Made by a program: the position numbers and the translations under genes
Shown: positions 12,970 to 23,030 of the stretch, one piece after another
Layout: each line of letters opens with the position of its first letter
Position numbering within the stretch: the first letter of the stretch is position 1
Source: Alligator mississippiensis
Lineage: Eukaryota > Chordata > Crocodylia > Alligatoridae
Direction: 5' to 3'
Length of the DNA: 64,000 nt
Assembly: GCF_030867095.1 (NCBI RefSeq)
Contig: NC_081832.1
Span: 59,567,444 to 59,631,443 of the forward strand
The notes under the pieces: generated by a model
What the model was told of the DNA's origin: nothing
The model's database searches: none
What the model saw: the letters and a program-made list of their open reading frames with translations, nothing else

Positions 12970-13015
12970 TGATTGTAAAGCACTTGGTTTGTAAAGCACT
13001 TTGAAATCCACTTGA
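12970..13015 (+). repeat. possible SINE tail fragment
   Basis: The words 'gtaaagcactt' and 'gtaaagcactttgaaatcc' resemble the 'agcgctttgagatcc' tail of old core SINEs. The match is short and judged by eye. Confidence 0.35.
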
Positions 13016-13252
13016 GCCTATAGATATTTAGACTTTAGATTTAGTTCAGATGACTTTAAAGTGTATGTGAACAATTTGTAGAATCTTGAGGTTCTACAAA
13101 TCTGGGCTGTAAATATCATTGGTACAAATTGTTTCACAAGCTGCTAGCTACCTCTGATCAGAAGGTCAATACTACCTAGTAACAGAGTATCTCAGATATT
13201 TTTCATTCTTCCACTAAAAACTTCAGGCAGATCTTCAAAGCCAGGAGGAATC

Positions 13253-13635
13253 CAAACCATCTACATGTGTAGCTCCCTGCTGCTGAGACAGGGGGACACT
13301 GTCCCTATCCACGCTCTGGAGGCAGAGCCTGCCCCGGCAGCAGATAGCTTCCAGGGGCAGGGAGCAATATCCCAGCCTCCACTAGGAGACAGCTGTCTCC
13401 TGGCCCTGTGCTCCCTGCCAGCCCCTGGGCTAACACCCAAGGATGGTCTAGAGCTCCCTCAGATGCTGCAAGGGGCCAGAGCAGGGCGAGAGCAGCAATC
13501 TGCTGCTAGGAACAGCAAAACTGCTCCCGCATCCTTGCATGTGTAGACATCTGCCCTGGTTGGGTTTATGCTAGAGTGATTTACTCTAGAGTAAACCCAC
13601 CCTGCAGCATTTGCATGTATAGACACACCTTGTGT
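13253..13635. mobile_element. GC-rich non-autonomous element with terminal hairpin
   Basis: The left end near ccatctacatgtgtag and the right end tgcatgtatagacacacc form an imperfect inverted repeat around TCTACATG. The core is shared with the element at 9330-9735. Near the right end, arms 13561-13577 (tgggtttatgctagagt) and 13583-13599 (actctagagtaaaccca) pair at 15 of 17 positions. No protein is encoded. The family resembles short MITEs with TGTCTACAC-like ends known from reptiles. Confidence 0.6.
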
Positions 13636-14940
13636 TTCTTAATCCCAAAGTTCCATTGCGAGTCAGTGGCACTTATGGTCCTAAATTCTTTCAAGAGAAA
13701 TTTTCAAAATCACATAAATGATTAAAGAAAAAAGGAAAACATTTTTTTCAGGTGCTTGAACAAATGTGTGGAGAAGGTCTAAGGCAGAAGGTTTGCCTCT
13801 TTCTAATTGTAATCAGCCCATAAATATAGCAGGACAGTCAGGCCAATAATATATTACATTATAAAAGGAAATGAAGCTATGTTGTAGGTTTCATAGGGAA
13901 CTTATGAGACAGCTATATTCAATGGATAAGTTCCAAGAGCAACATAAGGTATACAGTTTTTTCTAACAAACTGCAGCTGGAGATCAGTAACAGCCCTGAC
14001 ATGTAAAGTGCATGGCAAGTGTTGTGAAGCTTTTCATTTTGGAACTGCTTGAGAGAAATACATCTCTATTCAGTATTCATTTGTCACTATTAGCTCCATG
14101 TGGACTTCCTCTCCTGTCAGTATCTCAATCCATCAAAACAGAGATTTACTATACCTTGTTACTAGAAACAAGCTTTCTTTATCTGGCCTTTCTTTGGTCA
14201 CGTCCCCCTTGGAGTTTCAAATTATTCTGATTTGAAGGCAGACTTCCTGACACTAATCATTATAACTGCAGCAATTATCCTCCTTAGAAGAATACTTGAG
14301 AGTTAAATGTAAACCTCCTCTCAAAGCTTTTTCAACACAGAATTTTGCCAAAAATACCACTTTACTTTGCTCTAGCAAAACTCAAACAATGCAGTACGTA
14401 GTTCTAGACATACCCTGCATTCTTCTAGACTTGCTGTTCTCTTATTTTGTAATCGGATAGGTAAAAGGTTAGCCTGCAAATTGGAGTAGCTGGACTGATT
14501 CTTTGTGCTATACCCAGTCAACAGATTTTTGGCAAGTGCAAAAATGTATTATTTGTTCATTGCCAGAACTATAAAGTATTAACAATTAATTCCTTTTTGC
14601 AGCCTCTGACACATTCCAGAGTTTAGCAGGAACACTGGAAACCTCATTTGCTGAACACATCTGTTCAAACAAGATCTGCATATTTTGCAAGTCATTATCT
14701 AGAGCTGAACTTGATATATCTCCTTAAGTGCTCTGGCTCTTTAAAATTCCACTTTCAAATATCATATGAGGTATTTTATGTTTTAAGCCTCTAAAATGTT
14801 GAGCCATGCTCCAAAGAGTAAATTAATTTGAGGTCACAAATGAAAGCATCTTCCACCTGCAATATGAGACGTAAATGAACATTTTGAAAAGCAGTGAGAA
14901 TAGAGCGCTGTGATCAACTATTTTATCAGGCCCTGTTCTG
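13636..14940. other. AT-rich unique-looking sequence
   Basis: No gene, RNA gene or repeat family is recognised. The 72-codon frame at 14012-14230 has no recognisable domain. Confidence 0.5.
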
Positions 14941-14944
14941 CAGA

Positions 14945-15062
14945 GAGGAGGAATGGTCCAGTGGTTTGGGCATTAACTTGGGACTTGCGAGATTGTTTTT
15001 CCACAGACTTTTTATGTGACCTTTGGCAGTCATTTACAGCCTGGTCTGTAAAGATATTTAGC
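14945..15062 (+). repeat. MIR-type SINE fragment
   Basis: The blocks 'ggtccagtggtttgggcatt', 'gggacttgcgaga', 'ccacagactttttatgtgacctttggcagtc' (spread over 15002-15031) follow the sense order of a MIR core SINE. It is diverged and lacks the 3' part. Confidence 0.65.
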
Positions 15063-15249
15063 TACCTTAAGATTCAGAAAAGTACCTAGAGGAATTTCAA
15101 ATGACCAGGGCCAAGATCTTTGGTATCCAAATAGGTTCTAGATGGAATTTAGGTACTTAACTCAGAAAAATGAATCCAGATCAATCCCACTCCAGCAGAC
15201 ACAAATCACTTGTGTCTAGATAAATTGAGCACTTTCATTTTGGATGTAA

Positions 15250-15478
15250 CAATGAATGTAAGAAAGAAGTTCTTTACAATAAGGGTGACCAGAATCTGAA
15301 ACAGACTTCCCAGGGAGGTGGTGCAGTCCCTAACCTTGGAAGTCTTCAAGAGGACACTGGACAGATACCTTGCTGGGATCATTTGATCTCAGCAGTATTC
15401 CTGCCCAGAGCAGGGGGGGTTGGACTTCATGATCTTTCAAGGGCCCTTCCAGCCCTTAATTTCTATGATTCTATGACA
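15250..15478 (+). repeat. CR1 non-LTR retrotransposon, 3' end
   Basis: This is the 3' end of a chicken repeat 1 (CR1) LINE. Recognisable blocks are 'aagaagttctttac', 'ctgaaacagacttccc', 'gaggtggtgcagtccc', 'ttcaagaggacactgga', 'ttgctgggatcatttgatc' and the closing 'ttctatgattctatg'. The closing short repeat is the usual CR1 3' terminus. It is 5' truncated and cannot encode the full reverse transcriptase. Confidence 0.9.
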
Positions 15479-15499
15479 TGATCCTTTGTTTGTATAGGA

Positions 15500-16073
15500 C
15501 GGTGTTTCAAAACCCATGGGTTGCGACCCAAAAGTGAGTTGCAAGAGTATTTCAAAGGGTTATGAGCTACGACAGGGCAGAAGGGTAGCAGGAAGGTGTC
15601 TGCCCCTTCCAGTGGGGGAAGGGGCAGGGGAGAGCTGCGTGGCTGGGCTGGCGGCACTGCCTGTGCTCACAGGGGCGAGGCGACCAGGAGGCACTGCTCA
15701 GGGGCAGGAGAAGACATGACCGGGCTACCTGGTGTGGCATGACAGCCCCAGCCTAGGGCAAGGGGGTGCCACAAGCCTCCCCTCCTCCTCCCTCCAGTGC
15801 ATGCCAGGGCCAAACTTACTCCACTGCTACTTGCATGACCTGGGGCTGCTGCAGCCACCGAACTCCAGCTCAAGCGAGACGGGGCAGCTGGGGGCCCGTC
15901 TGGCAGGGCTGAGGGGCAGGGATCTGTGGGTAGGGGCAGTGAGAGACACCAGCATGGCCCAGGGGGGCTAGGGACTGGTGGTTGGGCAGTGGCAGGGCCG
16001 GGGGTGTAAGGATCGGGATAGGCCATGGATCTTTGAAAATGGGTCCTAGTAGGAAAAATATTGAACACCACTG
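15500..16073. mobile_element. hAT-like non-autonomous transposon (574 bp, perfect TSD)
   Basis: The flanks gtatagga at 15492-15499 and 16074-16081 are identical, an intact 8-bp target duplication. The left end reads CGGTGTTTCAAAACCC, and the right end reverse complemented reads CAGTGGTGTTCAATATT, a hAT-type inverted repeat. The interior is GC-rich and non-coding, and the frames at 15516-15971 are compositional. It lies directly behind the CR1 tail ending near 15478. Confidence 0.9.
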
Positions 16074-16081
16074 GTATAGGA

Positions 16082-17310
16082 GACTTCACACAGTGAAGCT
16101 ACCATCAGAATTTAGGGCAGGAGCTCTCCTGACTCTGGTTCCAGTAACTCACTGCTGCCCACTACAGCACTACATCTGAAAGCAACTTGGACCAACTGAA
16201 AATCTGGAACCATTGTTACTAATGAGACCAATAGTAAAAGCACCGACATGATCACTAGTTTCAGTTATCAAAAAGAAAAAAAAAAGAACCCTCTTACCTT
16301 TTTGCTTTGTAACATATTATTCTACACATCATTTGTATTCTAAAATAACTATCATTAGGCCCTTTAATTCTGAAGTCTAATCCTAAATTTCAAGCAAACA
16401 ATATCTGTGCAGGATGAAAACAAATAATCATGAACTGCTTTAAAGATGATAGAGAAGATTTAAGGAGTTGGTCAAAACAGTCCTCTCATTACAGACCCTG
16501 GTAGCTGCATTCAATTTAGAAACTTTTTGACCTGACAAAACTCTTCCATACAGTCACATATAGTCAACAACTTCTCATATATCAGATCCTCTTAAAATAA
16601 AGTTATTTTTAGAGCCAAGACTTAAAAATAAGTAGGTAAGTGTGGTAGGCAGGGATTTCAATTAAGCTGAAGAGTTCTCTAGGATTCAAGATTAGATTAA
16701 AACAACACAAGATCAAAGGCTTGCCCAAGTACGAGAGAGAATTGTGCCTTCGCATCCAAGTCTGTTTTGTCTTTTGCAGATGCACTCAAAACTAATGACT
16801 CAGGCCAATTATGCAAGTTCTTACCTTAGACTGACCTAGGTACTCTCTCAGTCTCTTAACAACTATAAAAAGCATCTACTCATAGAATTTATCAATTACA
16901 AGATTTGAATTACAGTATTTCTCATAATTTAAAAGAACAATTTAAAATTAAGAAAGCACCAACTCAGTGGTTTGGTTTGCTAGTTATTCCTGTGCTAACA
17001 TTTTTTTTTAATATTTTGATTCACTGGAGGTCCCACACAAATCACCTACCTACCTTATTGAAGTTCTCCAGGCTTAACATCAAAGCAGTGAGCTTTGCTT
17101 GGTTCTGCCTTTGAGGGGCTTCGTGCAATAACAGTGTCCTTCTTATGGAATAACTGCAAAATTAGGCACTGCAGGATAAGGGCATAACATAATACATTCA
17201 TATCTTTATTTTCCTCAGCCAATGTAGGACATTTGGGATCAGATTCTCAGCTATGCAGATAACTTCCTTAATGAGCTGAGAGGCTATGATTAGAAAGCAG
17301 TTTTAAGTCG
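16082..17310. other. AT-rich unique-looking sequence
   Basis: No gene or repeat family is recognised. The frames are short and lack domains. Confidence 0.5.
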
Positions 17311-17318
17311 CACATAAC

Positions 17319-17750
17319 TAGCAACCTCCCAAATTTGTGATTTCATATTGCAAAATCAATTTTGATTTTCATAATGCCTATGAAATTCGTGAAATCAGTG
17401 TGGGGAAAAATTACGGAAAAGAAGATGCTGGCTCCTCAAAGGCAGCCAGCAGTCCACAGTAGCAAGGGGTGCTGTGGCAGTCTGGCAGGATGTGAAACGG
17501 GGGAAGGGAGGGCTGCATGCTTGAATGGCTGCAGGCAAGATGGCTGCAGCCAATCAGTGGCAAGGTGCATGGCCACATGACAGGCAGCCCCCATAGCCAA
17601 TCAGCAATGAGGAGTAGGGCCAGTGGGGCCCCTCAGCCAATCAGAAGTGGGGGAGGGAGCCTGCCACACTCCTCCCATAAAATGACTGCCCAGTCCCACC
17701 TTCTCCCCAGGAAACTGGGGCGCAGCCCCTGTGAATTAAGTAGGTCCCTA
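17319..17750. mobile_element. hAT-like element with TAGGGACCTACC ends (432 bp)
   Basis: The left end is TAGCAACCTCCCAAATTTG, and the right end reverse complemented is TAGGGACCTACTTAATTC. Flanks cacataac (17311-17318) and cccataac (17751-17758) are an 8-bp target duplication with one mismatch. The interior repeats the motif 'agccaatcag' three times (near 17550, 17598 and 17634), which contains inverted or direct CCAAT boxes. The element is homologous along its length to 26453-27994. No transposase is present. Confidence 0.85.
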
Positions 17751-17758
17751 CCCATAAC

Positions 17759-19310
17759 AGGGTTACTGTACCAGCTGTAGCTCAATCAATTCTAATTGAA
17801 AATAGAAAGTAGATTGTGAGTTTGCATAATGCATCTTTCAGCTGATCCACATATGTTTTCCATGAAAGAATAAAAAGCGGGCATTTTACTGTTTTGCAAC
17901 ATGGCTTAAATTTTCCCACTTTATCAACATAGGCTTCCATGGTGGCTTAGTCTTGTATTTCATGCATGGGGTATTCTTTAAGAGTATATATGGGAAGATG
18001 AAACAATAAGGACTGGAAAGGCTTTTTGACTTGCTGAAGGATAATTAATAAGAAGATGAAAACTGGTTTACTTCTGACAGGGTAAGAAATAGCAGAAGAA
18101 AGCATGAAATGGACCAAAGGCAAATTCAGTTTTAAGATAAATTAGTGTGTAAGCATGGAGATAAGGATATTTAGTTAGTTTATCAAGCTGCATATCTACC
18201 CTGTCTTCTGAGAAGAAATGAGCCACTTCATAACAAGGCAAGTCTGAAGTAATCACTAAATCACAATCTTTTTAAAGATACACAGGACAAAGATTCACAT
18301 GCCCTTTTCTCTGAAACAGTTGCATATTTTGGCTCTCTATATCATGTTCAGAAATAGAAGAGAAGATAACTAAACCCTTGTTTAGGAACTTCTGGATTTA
18401 CTCAGACTAAATAGATGTTATTAGTAAGGCTCACTGATTTCAAATGGCCATTGTTTATGACCTAGACTGTGACCTAAGGCATGGCCCTAAGCTAAGTGAT
18501 TTGTGTAAGCTCCACCAACCCAGGAGTAGCTCCTAGGGTTTACTTAGTTGGCCCCAGGCATGGTTTCTAGTTTGCTGTTGGTTTCCACGCCCTCCTTATG
18601 CTGGCTCAGCTGCACGGGCCGCAAGGAGCACAGCAGAACCGCTGCAGTCTAGCTGAAGTGGAACATTGATAAATAAAAAATAATTTTAACTACTATATCA
18701 TCCACATATAGGTTAATAAGTATTCTTCATTCCTGAGCATCATTCATTTAATATCTGGCCGTGAACTGCTAAGAGGCTCCAAGGAGAGATTAGAGGAAGG
18801 AATGTAATTATTCTTATTTCTCTAAAGTTCACTCTGTACATTCCAGGATTTACTTTTCCTTTAATCCTTTAGCTCTTTTCCTCGTCAGCCTGGAAACAAA
18901 CAGAGATAACATTTAATTCTAGATCATCTTCAGAATAGCTGATCAGGGAGACACCTTTTAAATATTCAGGATGAAGACTCAATAATCCCCTTCTGAAATA
19001 TCACCAGGTTTACTTTTATATATGAGAACCTTGTTTCAGTCTCTCCAGACAGTGCAGTCTGGAAGACCCGGAAAGTGCCCTTTGTGTAGTAGTTGTGGTC
19101 ACAACACCACCCGTGATAGCTAGAAAGTTGCTGTGTGGAACCCAAATGAGTCATATAACTTATAATACCAAGCTGAACTAACTGTTTCTCAAATCAGTTA
19201 TAAAATTTTGACTTCATTGCATTGATAAGGCCTTTTATTGAAAGAAGAAAGAGTAGGAAAGACAAAGTCACAGAGAATCACCATTTTTCACTGATTTTAG
19301 ACCAAAGAGC
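17759..19310. other. AT-rich sequence, one GC-rich patch
   Basis: No gene is recognised. A GC-rich patch at about 18480-18655 (from 'ctaaggcatggccctaagc' onwards) has the look of an inserted repeat, but I could not find its ends. Confidence 0.45.
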
Positions 19311-19313
19311 ATA

Positions 19314-19648
19314 GGCTGCTTATAGACGTGCTCGTTCCGGTTCCCATTAGAACGTGTCAGAGCAGACTCAATTAACTAAGTTTGCTCCACGTTCTAATTG
19401 GAACACTCCAGTATCACCTCACCATCATGTATATTAAACTCTCCCACATTTCAAAATGGCCGTGGGGGCACTTGAACTAAATCTCGTTAAACAAGCTTTA
19501 GCTAAAGTGCACCTCTGGCCACTTTGAGATGCAGGGGGTGCTTAATGCACATGATGGTGAGCAATTTTAATTAGAGTGGCTGTCCAGGAACCACTCTAAT
19601 TAAAGTGTTCCCTCTCTCCACAACCTCTGAGCACTTGTATAGGCAGCA
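19314..19648. mobile_element. PIF/Harbinger-like MITE (335 bp)
   Basis: The terminal inverted repeats GGCTGCTTATAGACGTGCTC and TGCTGCCTATACAAGTGCTC agree at 16 of 20 positions. The flanks are ata on both sides, a 3-bp target duplication. The body contains the family words 'aattagagtggc' and 'agagcagactcaatta' also seen in the elements at 21989 and 39783. A 3-bp duplication and this size fit PIF/Harbinger MITEs, such as the Chompy group of crocodilians, but assignment to that named group is from memory. Confidence 0.75.
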
Positions 19649-19651
19649 ATA

Positions 19652-20401
19652 ACTTTTTTGTAATATCAAATGACCCACTAAAATAGAGGAAGAATGGTTC
19701 AGATTTTTAAAAGTTAGTTAGGTACCTAACTCCAAAAGACAAATTTATATTTAGGATAAAATCCTGACTTCACTGATGTCAAATAACATCACTGAATCTC
19801 ACCTTCAGTCCTTCATAATACTGCTGGGCTTAGGACTCTTCGTTTTTCCCCAATGGAGTGTTTTAAAATCCCATTTCCAGAAAGAAAGGGGAAGATGCTG
19901 ATATTAAAAGGAAGAGCATGGTAGGGATATAAAAGAAGTATCAAATGGGTTTATAGTCTGGGATGTGCAAATTAGTAGTGATAGAAAAATGGAGTCTTAG
20001 TGCCACATAAAACTGAACTGTCCAAGGGAACAGGGGGTAGAAACTAAGCTCCCCACAAACTCCTCAGCTGGCATAAAAACAGCCAAGATTTGGACAGGAG
20101 GCCAGACTGGCTTTTGGCAGGTTTTTCAATATCAAATCATGTCCATTGTGGACTTCAGTTCCACCAAGTCAGCAAATTCTGTTTACAAATGGTGTAGTGT
20201 AATATTTCCAATCACCCTGAGAAGAGACCTTGAGTTAATTCTGTGGTAAAGGAGCATCCTAAAAGTTAGCTGTGAGGATGGGTTTCCTTTATCCTTCACT
20301 GCAACTTCACCAAGCACATTGGGGGACACTGTCATATGCCTTGCCTTAATTCAAAGAGGAGCAGAAAAGTCAGTTGTTTGGGCACCTTGTTTGGACATTT
20401 T
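19652..20401. other. unique-looking sequence
   Basis: No gene or repeat is recognised between the MITE and the nested block that begins at 20402. Confidence 0.5.
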
Positions 20402-20472
20402 GGACAGGTACAGACATTACACTTTTACCAGTATAAGTTATAGGAAACTGGTCTAGGAAATTGGAACAGAAG

Positions 20473-21908
20473 TGTAACCCGAGTACACCCAAGGGCATGC
20501 CCTATTCTCAATTGAATGGGATGGGTAGGCAGGACGGGGTGCTGTGAGAGGGATGCGAGAATTTCAAGCAGATCCTTCTTTCCTCTACAGAGTTAGCCCA
20601 AGCCCTAAGTTCTTAACTATATACAATTTATTGAGTTATAATATACATAAACATAAAACTAAATATCATATACATATATTTACACAATGAACACTAAATA
20701 ACACTGAACCCTAAATAACACTATTTACAACATCACAATACAACATTTCAATTACAAAATATAAGGCGCAAACATGAACAATCTTAATAGCATTTATCCC
20801 TTAATATAGTCCCTGACCCATGGCAAGAGATAGTCCTCCTTCCAATGGGGTCCCTTGGGGGGTGTCCAGGAACCAACAGGGGCCCCTCCCCTTAGGGCCT
20901 TGACTAGGTGGGGGGCTGCTCACCCAGCCCCTTCTCTGGGGTTGCCCGCTCCAAACATCTTTCCCCTGTGGGACCCAAGGGCCCAATGACTTGCATCCCC
21001 TCAGGTAGCAGTAGTCAGGGCACAGCTCGATGGGGTCTCCTCTGCTGGAGCTCCTCTTCAGGCCTCTCCCATGCCACTGGGTTCCTCCCCACCCTGTGCC
21101 CTGCTCTGGGCACTGAGGGCTCAGCTCTCAGCTGCTGGCTCCTGGGCCTGACGCCACAGCACTACCATTTCCCTGTGACCTGGCTCGGCACTGAGGGCTC
21201 TCTTAGCACAAGCTGGGCCCTTCAGGCTCCAGCCAGCCATCCTCATGTTGGGTGGTTAACCCAAGCAGCCTCTACTGCTCCCTGGCTCCCAAGTCTTAGG
21301 TCTGTGTGCCACCCTGAACACTGTGGGACCAGGCCACTTGCTGGGAGATGGGGCCTGAGTCACCTCACTTGGGCCTCCAATGTCCTGCCGGGGTTGCAGG
21401 CTCAAGCCGCTGCTTGCAGCTCCCAAAGCCTGGGCTCCATGCACTGAACCACGCACCGTGACGGGCCCAAGCAGTCTCACACCACTCCTAGGGCCAGGTC
21501 TCTGTGCACCATCCCTGTGTGCTGTCAGCAGCCCAAGCGGTCTCACACCACTCCCAAGGCTGCTCCTTGAGTGGCAGCTTCAGGAGCCTTGGGCCTATTG
21601 CCCGCTGGGGGAGAGCTCCCCAGCTTTTCTTGGCTCCACTCTTCTTGAGTCCCTCGCTGCATCTCACCCTCGTGCTGGGCACGTAGCTCCTTTGATCCGC
21701 TCCAGGGCTCCGCCCCTGAAGTCTTCAGACCTGACAGTTTACAGTCTTCAATCAGGTCCAGGTGAGCTCTTCTCCCCCTCCCCACAGGAAAGGGGCGTGG
21801 CTTTCTTTCTCCTGCTGCCTCCTGATTGGTGGATGGGTTCCACCAATCAAAACAGCAGGATCACAAGCCTGGGACTCAACCCAAGCTCTGAAAGGTGAGC
21901 CTGCTACA
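20473..21908 (-). mobile_element. solo LTR of an endogenous retrovirus-like element (1.44 kb)
   Basis: On the minus strand the unit begins TGTAGCAG and ends GGGTTACA, so it has TG...CA termini. The flanking 4-mers are both gaag (20469-20472 and 21909-21912), a 4-bp target duplication as made by class I endogenous retroviruses. A minus-strand AATAAA lies at 20627-20632, near the 3' end of the LTR. No internal gag, pol or env sequence is seen, so this is a solitary LTR left by recombination. It resembles the LTR at 53477-54943 at both ends. The 179- and 172-codon frames inside are GC-rich artefacts. Confidence 0.75.
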
Positions 21909-21988
21909 GAAGTTTGGCACACAAAACCAGTCCATATCTAGAACAGAACAGAAATTTGGCATATATAGACTGGTTTAAAAATGGCGAA

Positions 21989-22291
21989 AGGCATTTTTAC
22001 ATGTGCTTCGGGGTGGAGGGGGTGCTTTAATTAGAGTGGCTTCAAAAGCCTCTCTAATTAAGGTGCCTACAGCATCTCTTGTATTAATAACACTGTGCTT
22101 CAAAATTGAATGACCTTTAATTAAAGCGACCCTGCTGTCATTTTGAAGCATGGACACTGATGCATGTGATGCAGAGGATGGCTGGAGGACACTAATTAGC
22201 ATGCTCCAGCTGACTCAGTTAATCAAGTCTGTTCTGACACATTGTAATTACAGCACATCGGAGCAGCCTCACTGCACATGTACAGGCACCC
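21989..22291. mobile_element. PIF/Harbinger-like MITE nested in a larger element (303 bp)
   Basis: The right end reverse complemented reads GGGTGCCTGTACATGTGC and the left end carries the matching ttacatgtgc. The body shares 'ctttaattagagtggc', 'aattagcatgctcca' and 'ggagcagcctcactgc' with the element at 39783-40136. It sits inside the interrupted element 20402-22424, so it is younger than that host. The 3-bp target duplication (gaa and taa) is imperfect. Confidence 0.65.
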
Positions 22292-22424
22292 TAAGATTTG
22301 CTTCCCCTCTCCGAAAGGGCAAATATTTATTCTGTTCACTACTGATCTAAACTACACCGCTCATAGAACAGTGAATAACCTAGATCAATTCTGCCTGGGA
22401 CTTTTTGAATGTCCATATCTAGTC

Positions 22425-22900
22425 ATTGTTGCAGAATCAAAATTGTATGGATTCCCTGTCTTCAGAAGTGGGCATCAGGGAAATGTTTGTGGGGTTTTCT
22501 GTGTATAATATTTCAGAAAAATATGTTGCAGGAATTGCATTGGTTTCAAATCCTGCAGGCACATTCAAGATGAGTTAGCAGATACACCCGACAGATTGGG
22601 TTGAGTGACATACTAGACATCTGGAAACTCAGAGAGTAGAAGAGGAATTGAATACTCACCCATCTGTACTGCAACATACTGTAACTCCAGTTGTTCCTCA
22701 CTAAGGGCAAAATGCTGATACTGTTTTGATGTTTTACCAAATCCAGAATTGTTTTGCCTAGAGTGAATAATTAAAAACCTGAGATTGATTTACAGTCTCA
22801 TCCTCTATTGGAGCCCACCCTATGTTATTGAAAACACAAGTTTCAAAAGAGATATATGCATGCTGCAAACATAGGGTTCTACTATCATAATACAGTCATT
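22425..22900. other. unique-looking spacer
   Basis: No gene or repeat family is recognised. Confidence 0.45.
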
Positions 22901-23030
22901 GGGTGCCTATACTTGAGCAGGGAGGCTGCCTTGATGTGCTGTAATTCCAATGCATTGGAGCAGACTCGATTAATCGAGAATTGCTGTGCTCCAGCAGCCT
23001 CCTGCATTTCATGCATCAGCGTCCCCTTTG
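22901..23030. mobile_element. half copy of the Harbinger-like MITE
   Basis: It starts GGGTGCCTATACTTGAGCAG, matching the inverted-repeat end of the copies at 21989 and 39783, and continues with 'ccaatgcattggagcagactcgattaat' spread over 22947-22974. The other half is missing or too diverged to recognise. Confidence 0.55.

Larger units (their letters stand above)
20402..22424. mobile_element. interrupted copy of a repeated TIR element, host of two insertions
   Basis: The left arm (20402-20468) carries 'acaggtacagacattacac' and 'aaactggtct', matching 56075-56140 and 63721-63785. The right arm (22300-22424) carries 'tctgttcactac', 'tagatcaattctgcctggg' and 'ctttttgaatgtcc', matching 56937-57031. 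Between them lie an LTR (20473-21908) and a small MITE (21989-22291). After the LTR the host resumes with 'tagaacagaacagaaatttgg'. The superfamily is unresolved and no transposase is present. Confidence 0.65.

Noticed and set aside
20908..21898. 179- and 172-codon overlapping frames
   Set aside because: They lie inside the 20473-21908 LTR and overlap in different frames; composition explains them.
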